Shown: positions 50,867-60,786 of the stretch, in pieces
Numbering within the stretch: the stretch's first letter is position 1
Layout of the letters: each line of letters opens with the position of its first letter
Source: CAZWSX01 sp964636985
Lineage (GTDB): Bacteria > Planctomycetota > Planctomycetia > Pirellulales > Pirellulaceae
Length of the DNA stretch: 64,000 bases
Direction: 5' to 3'
Assembly (NCBI GenBank): GCA_964636985.1
Contig: CAZWSX010000005.1
Coordinates: forward strand, 62,001-126,000
The notes under the pieces: generated by a model
Database searches by the model: none
What the model saw: only the letters and a program-made list of their open reading frames with translations
Told to the model about the DNA's origin: nothing
Position numbers and translations under genes: made by a program

Positions 50867-53803
50867 TTAGCCCAAACCCGATTCGACGAAGCGTTTGCGG
50901 AACTCGGCTCCGAGTTTCGGTGCTGGAAGCGTTTCGACAAACGTCCGCATCTGGTCTTTGCCGTCGAGCGTGGCGGCGAAGCCCTGAACGGGAAATCGCC
51001 CCCGAAAGACTCCGTCGTTCAGGCAGCCGAGCAGCGTCGCGCGGCTGACTGCGATCCAAAAGTCGGTGGGAATTGTCGCGTTGCTGGCGCTATGCCTGAT
51101 GGCGGCATCGACAAATGCCGCCCACATGAACCACATCGTTTCGCCGTTCATGCGGTGCCGCGGGTTCGCAGGGCGGAGTGCGTCCTCGGGCAACGAGTCA
51201 TCACCGAAACGTTCCCAGCAGGATAGGAGGTCCGCCAGGCAAACCGGCATACCGAAGGACTGCTGGATTGTTTCTCGCTGTAACAATTCGAGCCGGCGGA
51301 GCGCCGCGGCGACATCGGGAGTAGCGATCGCCGCTAGCCACTCGGATTCCTTGCCGGCACAGCGGGCGAAAGCGCTCCACACATCGAACACGGTGAAGAC
51401 CTGGCCAACGTCTTCTTGTGTTTGCCGCGTCGCTTGAAATAGCGTGACGTTGTCGAATGCGCGCCAGAAACGAACACAGTCCTCCGGCGACATTGCCGCG
51501 GGCGCCGCTTCATCGACCGCGCTCACGCTGGCCGGGGCGATGGCGGGAGCCCCGGCCGCAATCCAGGCGCGCATTTCGGCAATCTTCGATGTCTCCACCG
51601 GTGGGAATCCGGCAGGCATCCGCCGCAGTACGGCGCCAGGCGGCCGTGGTTCGACGTCGCTGCCGAAAGGCGGGCGCCCCTCCAAGGCCTTGATGAGATT
51701 CGATTCGTCTGGATCGAATGTTCCATCGGGTTTCTTCGCGAGCAGAGGGCGACCGAAGATCTTCAAATCAACAAACTGGTCGCGGGTGGCCGATCGCCAA
51801 AAAGGGCCGTGTGCGCCGATGTCATTTCCTTGCACCGACTCGTCGAGAATTTCGCGGATGCGAGCATAACCGGGGATCGCAGGAGGCGTGTCCTCCGCTG
51901 AAGTTTCGCGCAGCGATTCGGCGATTTCCAAGTCTGGGCCGCGGGTCACCAGCGTTTCCAACGCGACAGGAGGTGCTGGCTGACTTATGTAGTGGAAACG
52001 CGGGCCGATCGCATGGTTCGAGATAAGGGCCGTGGCAAGCGTCGTCAGCTTGAACATTTGGGCTTTTGCCGTTGCGAATTTTTCGGGGTGGCGATTCCAT
52101 GCAGCCTGGAGAGCGTCGAGCATTTTCGAATAAGCCTTGTCGAAGCTGTCGGCGCGTGGATCGGCATTGTCCGCCTGGGCGAATTGATAGATCTCGCTCG
52201 CTGGGGGAAACGGGTAGCTGTTGTCGGGTCCGGGTACGATTCCAGCGGGGCCCACCGAGTACTCGCGCTGTTCAACAAACTGCTTGAAACGATAGTAGTG
52301 CGGGAGTTCACCATACACGCCTGTGATCGGGCCACCAGCCGGCACGGCCCCCTCCCCTTGCTCTTTGATCAATGTCAACTGAGTGAGCGCCTGGTCGAAG
52401 TTGGTGATTGGCTCCAAGGGGGGCAACTCAAAAAACTCCACACTGACCTGCCACGTTCGATCAAAGGTAATGGCGCCCGACGCGGCCAGATCTCTGACGC
52501 CTTGAATCACCACGTCGTAGAACTCGCCGATGGTCTTAAACGGCGGGATGATCGTTTCGAGGCTGATTTGCAACGGTGGTGGATTCTCTGGCTGCTCGAT
52601 CCGCATGAAGAGTTTCGCGCGGGCAAACTTGTCGGCACCGAATGTCGACAAGGGTTCCAAGGAGATGTCGCCTGGGAACTCGGCCGTCAGATCGAGTCCT
52701 GGGATTTTCCCCGGAAACGACGGCAGCACGGCCGTTGGTGGAGCGATCGCCGGCGTAGCACCGATCGCCGTAAGCAGATTGCAGACGATGCCGAAATGAA
52801 CCATTTCCTGCATGGCGATCGTGTGCAGATCCGCAAAATGGTTCGGCGCGTCCTTAAGCGACCACAGCGCTGTCAGGTACAACGGCAGCGTTGCATGTTC
52901 GATTTGAATGGCGAGTTGCAGGTAGTCGACGAGTTCCGCGCGGGTGGTGATCACCGGCACCTCGGCCATTAGCTCTTGCATTCGCGAAGCTACCGTTGGT
53001 TGAAACGGCGATCGAATTTCCGCTGGCAATGGCTCGATCGCTACCCGCCGTCCGGCGGCATTTATTGCGACTTCCGCGGCGCTCGTTCGTCCGTCGCCCA
53101 TCGACGACAGCAACGTCTTTTGTTGCTGCAAGTCGGCCAGATATTGCGGATCGGTGTCGGAAAGTTCCTTCAAGCGACGATAGGCGGTCCAACGCTCGTC
53201 GATCCAGCCATGCAAGCGCCACCATCTGGCGTTGGCGAGGCTCTTGAGAGGCTCGCCGATGTTGATCGAACTCGACGGGTCCGAAAAGCGATTTTGCAAA
53301 TAGGCGCAGATGCCTGCCTGAGGATCCGGTGAGAACGCCGCCGGCGCTCCGGGACGCGGGCGGATTCGCGACTCGATGAACAATCCCAGTTCGTCCTCGG
53401 TCGCAAAGGCGCGCAACTGAGCATCGTCGGCCAAGCGCGCGATCGCATTTTGCATGGTTTGCGAGAATGCCCCAGGCGCGGGACTTGTTACAGGCACGGG
53501 ATCAATAAGATCGGTCGGGTCGATTGGCGGAGTTTCCCACCCGAGGAACAAGGCGGTGTTTCCAGCAAATTTTTCTCGCAGCACTTGAATCATGGCGCGG
53601 TGGATCATCAGGAACTCGCGGCCACTCCCGGGAGCGCCTTGCTGATGGCAGGCCCGTTGCCAGCCTCGGGCTTCCATGGTGGCCTGATCGCTCGCAGTTC
53701 GACGGTCCCATTGCCGGACGGCGTGCCACACCTGACAGCGCTCCCCCCAATTCCTTTGGTCCATCCATTGACGAATCGGCTGAGGCATGACGCCGCCGGA
53801 CAT
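50867..53803 (-). CDS. Large ferritin-like (VioB/iminophenyl-pyruvate dimer synthase type) multidomain protein
   Basis: A 978-residue protein without signal peptide. Residues 60-85 (REFLMIHRAMIQVLREKF) resemble the tyrosinase HR-type helix, but a full copper site is not seen. The middle (about 285-560) is a ferritin-like domain: QLAIQIEHATLPLYLTALWSL...HTIAMQEMVHFGIVCNLLTAIG, with EhATlP and E-x-x-H ligands, as in VioB/RebD-type enzymes. GYARIREILDESVQGNDIGAHGPF and RMPAGFPPVETSKIAEMRAWIAAGA follow, resembling a PSCyt-like linker without heme. The C-terminus is unrecognised. AAGGAG precedes the start. It heads the cytochrome gene group. Confidence 0.75.
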   Translation of the reverse strand: MSGGVMPQPIRQWMDQRNWGERCQVWHAVRQWDRRTASDQATMEARGWQRACHQQGAPGSGREFLMIHRAMIQVLREKFAGNTALFLGWETPPIDPTDLIDPVPVTSPAPGAFSQTMQNAIARLADDAQLRAFATEDELGLFIESRIRPRPGAPAAFSPDPQAGICAYLQNRFSDPSSSINIGEPLKSLANARWWRLHGWIDERWTAYRRLKELSDTDPQYLADLQQQKTLLSSMGDGRTSAAEVAINAAGRRVAIEPLPAEIRSPFQPTVASRMQELMAEVPVITTRAELVDYLQLAIQIEHATLPLYLTALWSLKDAPNHFADLHTIAMQEMVHFGIVCNLLTAIGATPAIAPPTAVLPSFPGKIPGLDLTAEFPGDISLEPLSTFGADKFARAKLFMRIEQPENPPPLQISLETIIPPFKTIGEFYDVVIQGVRDLAASGAITFDRTWQVSVEFFELPPLEPITNFDQALTQLTLIKEQGEGAVPAGGPITGVYGELPHYYRFKQFVEQREYSVGPAGIVPGPDNSYPFPPASEIYQFAQADNADPRADSFDKAYSKMLDALQAAWNRHPEKFATAKAQMFKLTTLATALISNHAIGPRFHYISQPAPPVALETLVTRGPDLEIAESLRETSAEDTPPAIPGYARIREILDESVQGNDIGAHGPFWRSATRDQFVDLKIFGRPLLAKKPDGTFDPDESNLIKALEGRPPFGSDVEPRPPGAVLRRMPAGFPPVETSKIAEMRAWIAAGAPAIAPASVSAVDEAAPAAMSPEDCVRFWRAFDNVTLFQATRQTQEDVGQVFTVFDVWSAFARCAGKESEWLAAIATPDVAAALRRLELLQRETIQQSFGMPVCLADLLSCWERFGDDSLPEDALRPANPRHRMNGETMWFMWAAFVDAAIRHSASNATIPTDFWIAVSRATLLGCLNDGVFRGRFPVQGFAATLDGKDQMRTFVETLPAPKLGAEFRKRFVESGLG

Positions 53804-54028
53804 GTTTGACTCCTTATGCGGATTGCGAGTTGCTGGGCTGCGGGTGACAACGCGGTGCCAGCGAACTCAAGATGGGGCCCGCCGCGAACGGCAGCCATAG
53901 TCCAATCGGACTACCGCGGTTGTGCGGTCTGGTGTTCCCGCTGGTTCGTCGAACCGAAGATTTGGCACGTGATTCGCTTGATTCGTACGTCGCTTTAGAT
54001 GTCGCACAAGTCTGGAAGGCGAAGTGGA

Positions 54029-54997
54029 ATGTCCAACACGAACGAGCAGGTCGCCTCGCTTGAATCGCGGGAAGAATGGAGTTGGGACATCGACGCAGTG
54101 GTTGGAGAACTGCGGCAAATTCGCGAACGCTCGCTTGCAGCTCGTAACCGGCGTAATCGCCCCGCTCGCATGCCTTCTCGAACCGTTATGGCGGAGATTG
54201 TGGCCGGCATCAGCGCCGGAATGTTCCCGAATCGCCTGGGGGTAACGGACCGGGTGATCTCCGGTATCGACTACTACGTCGCCCACCAACTCGACTCCGC
54301 ATTGCGGGAACTTTGCGAGCAAGTCGTTTTGGAACTGCGATTGGCAGAAGACGATAGTACGACTTCATGCCGCCCGGCTATTGGCTATCGGCTGGAAGCG
54401 ATCGAAATCGTCCAGGCGTTTGCCGCGGGGCTGCCAGAGGTTCGCAAACTCCTGGACACGGACATCGGAGCCGCCTTCGATGGTGACCCGGCCGCCCGCA
54501 GCGTCGACGACATCCTCGTCTGTTATCCTGGCGCCACAGCCATGATTCATCACCGCTTGGCGCACTTGCTGCACCAATTGAATTTGCCCCTTTTGGCTCG
54601 AATTGTTGCCGAGCTTGCCCACTCCAACACAGGTATTGACATCCATCCCGGCGCACAGATCGGCGAGCGCTTTTTTATCGACCACGGAACGGGCGTGGTG
54701 ATTGGCGAGACCTGCATCATTGGTGAGCGGGTGCGACTGTATCAGGCGGTCACGCTCGGTGCCAAGCGTTTGCCGGCCGACGAGCGTGGCGTGCTCATCA
54801 AGGGGGAACCACGGCACCCTATTGTCGAAGATGACGTGGTTATCTATGCCGGCGCGACGATCTTGGGGCGCGTGACGATCGGACGCGGTTCGGTAATCGG
54901 TGGTAACGTTTGGATCACCAACAACGTTCCTCCAGAAAGTAAGGTGACGCAAGCCCGAGCCAGAAGCGACCATTTCGACAATGGCGCCGGCATTTAG
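54029..54997 (+). CDS. cysE: Serine O-acetyltransferase
   Basis: A 322-residue enzyme that makes O-acetylserine for cysteine synthesis. The N-terminal helical domain (SRTVMAEIVAGISAGMFPNRLG, RPAIGYRLEAIEIVQAF) is followed by a left-handed beta-helix of hexapeptide repeats: HSNTGIDIHPGAQIGERFFIDHGTGVVIGETCIIGERVRLYQAVTLGAK...VEDDVVIYAGATILGRVTIG. The conserved DHGTGVVIGET motif with catalytic His is intact. It is longer at the N-terminus than E. coli CysE. Start at 54029 with GGAAGG upstream; an earlier ATG (53999) is possible. Confidence 0.9.
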   Translation: MSNTNEQVASLESREEWSWDIDAVVGELRQIRERSLAARNRRNRPARMPSRTVMAEIVAGISAGMFPNRLGVTDRVISGIDYYVAHQLDSALRELCEQVVLELRLAEDDSTTSCRPAIGYRLEAIEIVQAFAAGLPEVRKLLDTDIGAAFDGDPAARSVDDILVCYPGATAMIHHRLAHLLHQLNLPLLARIVAELAHSNTGIDIHPGAQIGERFFIDHGTGVVIGETCIIGERVRLYQAVTLGAKRLPADERGVLIKGEPRHPIVEDDVVIYAGATILGRVTIGRGSVIGGNVWITNNVPPESKVTQARARSDHFDNGAGI

Positions 54998-55213
54998 AGT
55001 GGTCAATGGGCCGTGCTGGGTACTGGGTTCCGTGCCAGGTGCTGGCCAGTTCCATGAAATACGCTGGTCAGCAGTCGCTAAGATTTCACTTTACCGCGGC
55101 ATGGCGATTGCGCTGCGTCTCTAAAAAGTGTCCTGCAAACGCACGATGCGGATAAGTTTCCACGACTCGTTGCGAACTGGCGCTCATGAATAAAGAACAG
55201 TGGAGCAACCGCA

Positions 55214-56029
55214 GTGAGCCCGTTTGATTTGAATCTCGCGTCGCAGATTCCGCACGTAAAGGGTAAGACGATTGCGCTTTCGTTGCCGCGCCGCACCGTT
55301 GGTGACTTGGTCCATTTCGCCAAACGGATTCCCGGCGTTCCGATGCAGCGCCGGATGCGACTCGGCCCCATCATTGAGGCCCGATCAAAATGGGAAAATC
55401 GCCCCAGTTGGTGCGCTATCTTTACGAAGGCGTTCTCGCAGATAGCCGCAGCGAAACCGGAGTTTCGCCGCGCTTTCCTTGCACTTCCTTGGGGAAGGCT
55501 GTACGAACATCCCCAAAACATAGCAACCTTCACCATTGAACGGCGATATCGGGGCGAGCCAGCGGTGTTCTTCGCAAAAATCGCGTCCCCTGAAAACATT
55601 CCCCTGGCGACGCTCGATCGGTTCGTGCGCGCACATAAAACGCTGGCCATCGGACAGATCGAGTCGTTCAAGCGGACACTCTGGGTTTCGGGAGTGCCAA
55701 CTCCCTTGCGTCGCCTGGCATGGTGGCTCGGTTTGGACGCGCATGGCCCCACGCGTGCGCAATACTTCGGAACGTTTGGCGTGAGTTCCACCGCGTCGCT
55801 TGGAGCATCGAGTCTGCACATTCTGTCGCCGCTAACGACCGCCTTGAACTACGGCGTCTTCGACTCCAAGGGCGAGCTCGACGTTCGTCTTGTCTACGAC
55901 CATCGCGTACTCGACGGCGCCCAAGTGGCGCGCGGCCTTGAAGCGTTGGAAGAGACGCTGTTGAGCGTAATTCTTAACGAACTCCGAGAAGGCGCGGTCA
56001 ACGCATCAGGTTTGGCAAGGGCGGCGTAG
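55214..56029 (+). CDS. CAT-like acyltransferase (2-oxo acid dehydrogenase E2 catalytic-domain fold)
   Basis: A 271-residue protein starting at GTG with GGAG 9 nt upstream. The C-terminus has YDHRVLDGAQVARGLEALEETL, carrying the HxxxDG active motif of dihydrolipoyl acyltransferases. No lipoyl or E1/E3-binding domain is present, so it is a standalone catalytic domain, and the acyl donor or acceptor is unknown. Several core segments (ASLGASSLHILSPLTTALNYGVF) fit the same fold. Confidence 0.78.
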   Translation: MSPFDLNLASQIPHVKGKTIALSLPRRTVGDLVHFAKRIPGVPMQRRMRLGPIIEARSKWENRPSWCAIFTKAFSQIAAAKPEFRRAFLALPWGRLYEHPQNIATFTIERRYRGEPAVFFAKIASPENIPLATLDRFVRAHKTLAIGQIESFKRTLWVSGVPTPLRRLAWWLGLDAHGPTRAQYFGTFGVSSTASLGASSLHILSPLTTALNYGVFDSKGELDVRLVYDHRVLDGAQVARGLEALEETLLSVILNELREGAVNASGLARAA

Positions 56030-56120
56030 TCGCCAGTGGCGCCTTGTGTCCAAATGGCGCCTGATTTGCTTGTGATCCCTGCCGCGACTGGCTGTCGTCG
56101 CACATCTTAAGGAGTGGATC

Positions 56121-57614
56121 ATGCGACGTCTCTCGTTTCTCAGCCTGGTGTTGGTAACCAGCCTGTTTGGAACTGGCCTGTTTGGAACTGTAAAGGGAAA
56201 CGAACCGTCCAGCCCCAGCAAACACAAGCGGCTCAATGTCGTCCTCATCGTGACCGACGATCTCGGTTATGGCGACCTCGGCTTTCAGGGCTGCAAAGAC
56301 ATTCCGACTCCGCGGCTCGATGCGCTGGCCGCGAGCGGTGTGCGTTTTACCAACGCTTATGTCACGGGCTGCATCTGCGGTCCGACGCGCGCGGGCTTGT
56401 TTTCCGGACGGTATCAGCAACGTCATAGCTACGACGGAAACCCTGGTCCCAACCAGGGATTGAATCTGGAAGAGAAAACGTTGGCGGACGCTTTTCATGC
56501 CGGCGGCTACAGAACCATGGCGATCGGCAAGTGGCATCTGGGCCAAAACGCCGAGTATCGTCCGCTGAAGCGCGGCTTTGACGAGTTTTTTGGTTTTTAC
56601 GGCGCGAGGCACAGCTACGTTCCTGGGGCCATCGCACCCGAAGCACGGATGCGCTTTGAAAAACCGCGTCGTGTGGCGGCGACCGATGTTACTCCAGCGT
56701 CAACTGGAGCAGGCGCGCGTCCTGCCGGGACATTCGCCGGAAACGGTGGCGAAGGAGGATCGTCTGCCTTCGAGGGTGCGGCACCCGGCAAAATCATCCG
56801 TGGCGATGCTGAGGTGGACGAACCTGAGTACCTGACCGACGCCTTTGCGCGTGAAGCGGTAGACTTCGTTGGACGGAACGCCGAAAGACCTTTCTTCCTT
56901 TATGTCGCCTTCAATGCGAGCCACTCACCATTACAGCCGCCTAATCGCTTTCTCGAAAAGTTCGCTCATCTCGAAGGGAAACGAAAAGCCTATGCGGCTA
57001 CCACTGCCGCTTTAGACGAGGCCGTCGGTCGAGTTGTCGACAAAGTGCGCGAGTTGGACCTGGAAGAGAACACTCTCTTCTACTACACCAACGACAACGG
57101 CGGCCCTATCGAAGACATCGCGGCCAACAACACTCCGTTGAGCGGCGCCAAGTTCTCGCTATGGGAGGGAGGTATACGTGTCCCGTCCTTCGTGAGTTGG
57201 AAGGGCCGCCTCGCCGCGGGCAAAACGATTGATGCTCCTGTCATCAGCCTCGACATTTTTCCGACACTGGTCGCGGCCGCGGGCCTGCAAGCGCCCGAGG
57301 GAAAGAACCTGGAGGGTGTTAGCTTGCTTTCCGTGCTTGAAGGCGGAACATCGGAAGCGATCCAAAGCCGGCCCCTGTTTTGGCGCAACAACCAATTCTG
57401 GGCTATTCGTGAGCAGCAATGGAAACTGACACTCCCGGAGCGAGGCGAGAATGTCCAGCTTTTTGATCTATCAACCGACGTTGCGGAAGATCGCGATCTG
57501 AGCGCGGAACATCCCGAGATCGTCGAACGGCTGAAAGCGACCTGGGACCGTTGGAACAAACAGAACTTGCCAATCGCGCAGCGGAACGTGGCACGCGAGC
57601 GGCAACCGCAATGA
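56121..57614 (+). CDS. Secreted sulfatase (arylsulfatase family, FGly type)
   Basis: A 497-residue sulfatase with signal peptide. Metal ligands lie in IVTDDLGYGD (Asp46/47). The formylglycine motif C-x-P-x-R is CGPTR (Cys86-Arg90), followed by AGLFSGRY. Other family signatures are TMAIGKWHLG, YYTNDNGGP and SLWEGGIRVPSFVSW. Anaerobic or FGE-dependent conversion of Cys86 to formylglycine is needed. It removes sulfate esters from polysaccharides or glycosaminoglycans, a common planctomycete trait. No partner gene is visible. Confidence 0.95.
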   Translation: MRRLSFLSLVLVTSLFGTGLFGTVKGNEPSSPSKHKRLNVVLIVTDDLGYGDLGFQGCKDIPTPRLDALAASGVRFTNAYVTGCICGPTRAGLFSGRYQQRHSYDGNPGPNQGLNLEEKTLADAFHAGGYRTMAIGKWHLGQNAEYRPLKRGFDEFFGFYGARHSYVPGAIAPEARMRFEKPRRVAATDVTPASTGAGARPAGTFAGNGGEGGSSAFEGAAPGKIIRGDAEVDEPEYLTDAFAREAVDFVGRNAERPFFLYVAFNASHSPLQPPNRFLEKFAHLEGKRKAYAATTAALDEAVGRVVDKVRELDLEENTLFYYTNDNGGPIEDIAANNTPLSGAKFSLWEGGIRVPSFVSWKGRLAAGKTIDAPVISLDIFPTLVAAAGLQAPEGKNLEGVSLLSVLEGGTSEAIQSRPLFWRNNQFWAIREQQWKLTLPERGENVQLFDLSTDVAEDRDLSAEHPEIVERLKATWDRWNKQNLPIAQRNVARERQPQ

Positions 57615-57638
57615 TCGCATGCGAGTCGTTCATCTCGT

Positions 57639-60600
57639 TTAAGTCTTTTCGAGAATCACGACACCGTAATCGGGAATATTTAAGACATCGCCGCCATGCA
57701 ATCGGGCATCGCGGCCGCCGTTGGTGTGTTCGCCTTCGTTTTCAGCACGAATTGCGAAGGCGGGCCACGTCGAGTTCCAGAGTTCGCGATAGGTGCCTGG
57801 AGGCACGTTCATCGCGCCCAGATACTTTTGGCCCGACCAACCGCCGAAATTGAGGACGATGAAGAAGTCGCCGCCTTGGCCACGTGAGAACGCAAGGACT
57901 TGATCGTCGACGAAACGGACGTCGAGGGGCGACGGACCTTTGATACTGGGGTTGCCTCGCAAGCGTCCGAGTTCGCGCCACCACAAGCGGATGCGGCGCC
58001 GATCGTCGTTGGCAAGATAACCGGTCAGATCGAGCGACGTATCTTTGCCGAATTGGAACTGTTTGTCTTCGGCGGACTCGGCGCCCATGAAGAAGAGCGG
58101 CATCCCTCGCGAAAGGAGGGTGGCCGCTGCGGCTACTTTCGACATTCGCCAACCTTGACCGAAACCAGCCACGTGAGCAACACGATCGGGAACGTTGCCT
58201 ACCTCGTCGTGGCTCTCAGGGTAGTTGACGATCTTGTACCAATCGTCGCTGGCGGTTTGCGTTAGCTTGAAAGCATTAGCCAATCGCGACATGCCGAATT
58301 GACGACGGCAAGCGTCGACAAGGCGGTCGTGAAAGTCGTCTCCCCACTGGGAATCCATGGGGCCGCCGAAGTTCGTCATGCTCCATTCGTTGGGAAGATG
58401 TTCTGCGATCAGAAGGCAGTTCTGGCCCACTTGAGTTTGAACGGCGCTGCGCAGCCCGTGGAGAAATTGCCACCCGCCGCCGGAGCCGAGTTGCCGCACC
58501 GAGCCGCTCCATGAGTCCCACGCGGCCGAGTGGACGATGGTCGCCGTGTGATCGAGCCGAAAGGCATCGATGCGAAACTCGTTGGCCAGATAGACCAGGT
58601 TCTGAGCGAAGAAGTGCAAGCACTGCGGATGGTCGAAGTTAACCAGCGCTCCCCACTGCGTATCGCCATCGAAGAAGCTGTCGCGCGATACTTCCCACAG
58701 GATGTTATCGCCGCCGGCGTGATTGAACACGACATCGAGAATCACCGCGAGTCCGTGCTCGTGGCAGGTGTGCACCAAATGCTTGAGATCGTCCGGCCCA
58801 TCGTCGCCGCAATAGTCGTCTTCGATCGCGTAAAAGTAGGCCGGGTCGTAACCCCAGGAGTTCTTGCTGCTTACTTCGTTCACGGGCAAGAGTTGAATGG
58901 CCGTGACACCTAGCTCGCGAAAGTAACCCGAGTTCTCCGAAATCTCCTTGGCGACACGTCGCAAAGGCCGCTCGTCTTGAAAGCGATTCGTGAAGCGGTT
59001 GGGGTGAAGTTGGTAGATGATGTAGTAATCCGCCGTCGGCCGATTCCACGGCTGGTTTCGCCAATTGAAACGGCCGTGGTTGACCAAGCGAGAAAAGCCA
59101 CGGGTGTTGGAGGTTTCCACCCAACCGGCCGCTGGGTCTTGAAAGCGATCGACCTCGTTGACCAGGAATTGGTATTTCACGCCGTGATAGTCGGTTCGCC
59201 CGTCGGCGAGCCCGGCCAGAAGATCCGCGGCTTTGACGCTGGCCCACCAGTAGGTGCCATCGCGCGTCGATCGCATTTGAACAGGATTGCTGAGCCACGC
59301 GGTCCACTCGCCAATCAGCTTCACGTCGGCGGAATGCGGCATGTGCACGACGAAACGGAGTTCGCCCCGTTCCTCGTAAGCGCCAGGCCGGCGAATCAGA
59401 AACGGCGGGTCGGCGACCAGATCGACCGGCGGCTTGGTGGGAAGTAAAGGCGGCCGTTCCAGGACGACAAAGCGTTGAAGCGGTGCCGATCCTTCCTCGA
59501 CTCGGATCGCGTGGCGAAAATGCTCGCTTCTTCCGTTGCCATCCCGAAACTGAATCGACGTGGTAACCTTCGGGTAGACCTGCAGCGTCACATTGCCTGC
59601 GTTTGAGACCTTGACCCCTTGCCGCAAGTTGGCGCGAGCACGGTTGATGCGAACGTCAACGGTTAGCGGACTCACGAGCGAGGTCAACGCTGTGCTGGCT
59701 ATCGACAAATCGAGTTGACGGTCGGCAACGGGCTTCGCATCGAAGAGCGTATCGTCTCCTTCGAGCGTCCAGAATTCCGTATCGCTCTTGATTGTGACGT
59801 CGACTCGCTTGGCTTCCTCGTGCTCCCATTCGGGTTGGAAACCCGGATTGCGAAAAAGAAACCCGTAGGGGAGTTGAGTGAAGACGTTGGTGCTGAACGT
59901 GGTCCAGAAATCGCCATCCGATGTTCCCGCAACATCGGTGATGAAGTCACCATTTTTCGCCCAAAGATGCATCAGAGCCGGGGTGCCGAATTCCTGTCGA
60001 TAGTGAACCGTGAGCGTTCGCGTCTCCGGGATTGCTGGCGTGTGGGCAGGCGTGCCGCTGTGGGTCCACAACTCGGTGCCGTCGTCGGCAACCCACCAAC
60101 GGTTAGCCTGATCGTCCTCGAATATTTTGAACTCGCCATTCTCCTGACGAATGAATTTGAAGTTGAAGAACGCCTTTTCATGTCCTTGCAGCGTGACGTC
60201 GAAGAACGGCCCGAGCGCGTCGGTGCCCGATTGAGAGATGCGCCGCGCGGAGTCTTTTACAGGGTCCCACAGATACATTTCGCCGGGGCGGAAGCGACTT
60301 AGCGAAATGAGATGGACGCGCACTTGCGTCTCGGCCCGCTGCCGAGGGTCGGTGAACACCACGCGATGCGTTTCGCTGGCACACCACGCCTCGGGCGGAA
60401 ACCCGTTGGCGGGGAGCGGTGGAAGCTCGCGTTGGAAGGCGTTGCTTTCGAAGTCCGAAGGCGATCCCTGATCGTCGAACGAGAACAGCATGAACCGGAC
60501 TGGGTTGCTGATCGCGGGGTTGAGTAAAAACTCAAACTCCACCCAGCCCGAGCCGTCAGGTGGACGCACCGGATGTAAATAGAGACGAACGTTGGTCCCT

Positions 60601-60659
60601 TTGCGCCACACGTGCAGGCCCGGGCGAGTACGATTCGTGTAAGCAAAGATGCGATGCAT
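57639..60659 (-). CDS. Large multidomain GH13 alpha-amylase-family enzyme
   Basis: A 1006-residue protein without signal peptide. The first about 450 residues are beta-sandwich modules (RPPDGSGWVEFEFLLNP; HYRQEFGTPALMHLWAKNGDFITD), resembling CBM/pullulanase-type starch-binding repeats, and an E-set domain (RFVVHMPHSADVKLIGEWTAW) precedes the barrel. The GH13 barrel contains GVTAIQLLPVNEV, VVFNHAGGDN, FRIDAFRLDHT (nucleophile Asp), IAEHLPNE (acid/base Glu) and YPESHDEVGN (transition-state Asp), followed by a C-terminal beta domain. Alpha-1,4/1,6-glucan hydrolysis or branching is likely; the exact reaction is unclear. Confidence 0.88.
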   Translation of the reverse strand: MHRIFAYTNRTRPGLHVWRKGTNVRLYLHPVRPPDGSGWVEFEFLLNPAISNPVRFMLFSFDDQGSPSDFESNAFQRELPPLPANGFPPEAWCASETHRVVFTDPRQRAETQVRVHLISLSRFRPGEMYLWDPVKDSARRISQSGTDALGPFFDVTLQGHEKAFFNFKFIRQENGEFKIFEDDQANRWWVADDGTELWTHSGTPAHTPAIPETRTLTVHYRQEFGTPALMHLWAKNGDFITDVAGTSDGDFWTTFSTNVFTQLPYGFLFRNPGFQPEWEHEEAKRVDVTIKSDTEFWTLEGDDTLFDAKPVADRQLDLSIASTALTSLVSPLTVDVRINRARANLRQGVKVSNAGNVTLQVYPKVTTSIQFRDGNGRSEHFRHAIRVEEGSAPLQRFVVLERPPLLPTKPPVDLVADPPFLIRRPGAYEERGELRFVVHMPHSADVKLIGEWTAWLSNPVQMRSTRDGTYWWASVKAADLLAGLADGRTDYHGVKYQFLVNEVDRFQDPAAGWVETSNTRGFSRLVNHGRFNWRNQPWNRPTADYYIIYQLHPNRFTNRFQDERPLRRVAKEISENSGYFRELGVTAIQLLPVNEVSSKNSWGYDPAYFYAIEDDYCGDDGPDDLKHLVHTCHEHGLAVILDVVFNHAGGDNILWEVSRDSFFDGDTQWGALVNFDHPQCLHFFAQNLVYLANEFRIDAFRLDHTATIVHSAAWDSWSGSVRQLGSGGGWQFLHGLRSAVQTQVGQNCLLIAEHLPNEWSMTNFGGPMDSQWGDDFHDRLVDACRRQFGMSRLANAFKLTQTASDDWYKIVNYPESHDEVGNVPDRVAHVAGFGQGWRMSKVAAAATLLSRGMPLFFMGAESAEDKQFQFGKDTSLDLTGYLANDDRRRIRLWWRELGRLRGNPSIKGPSPLDVRFVDDQVLAFSRGQGGDFFIVLNFGGWSGQKYLGAMNVPPGTYRELWNSTWPAFAIRAENEGEHTNGGRDARLHGGDVLNIPDYGVVILEKT

Positions 60660-60786
60660 GGGTACGACTCGCTGGTCATGAACGAAGGCTTGCTTCGATG
60701 GTCACGATTGTAGTTCACAGCGCGTAAGATATCGTGTTCGTTCGACGAACCGGCCGCCGCGGCTGTGATGGCTGAGTCGAGCGCGG

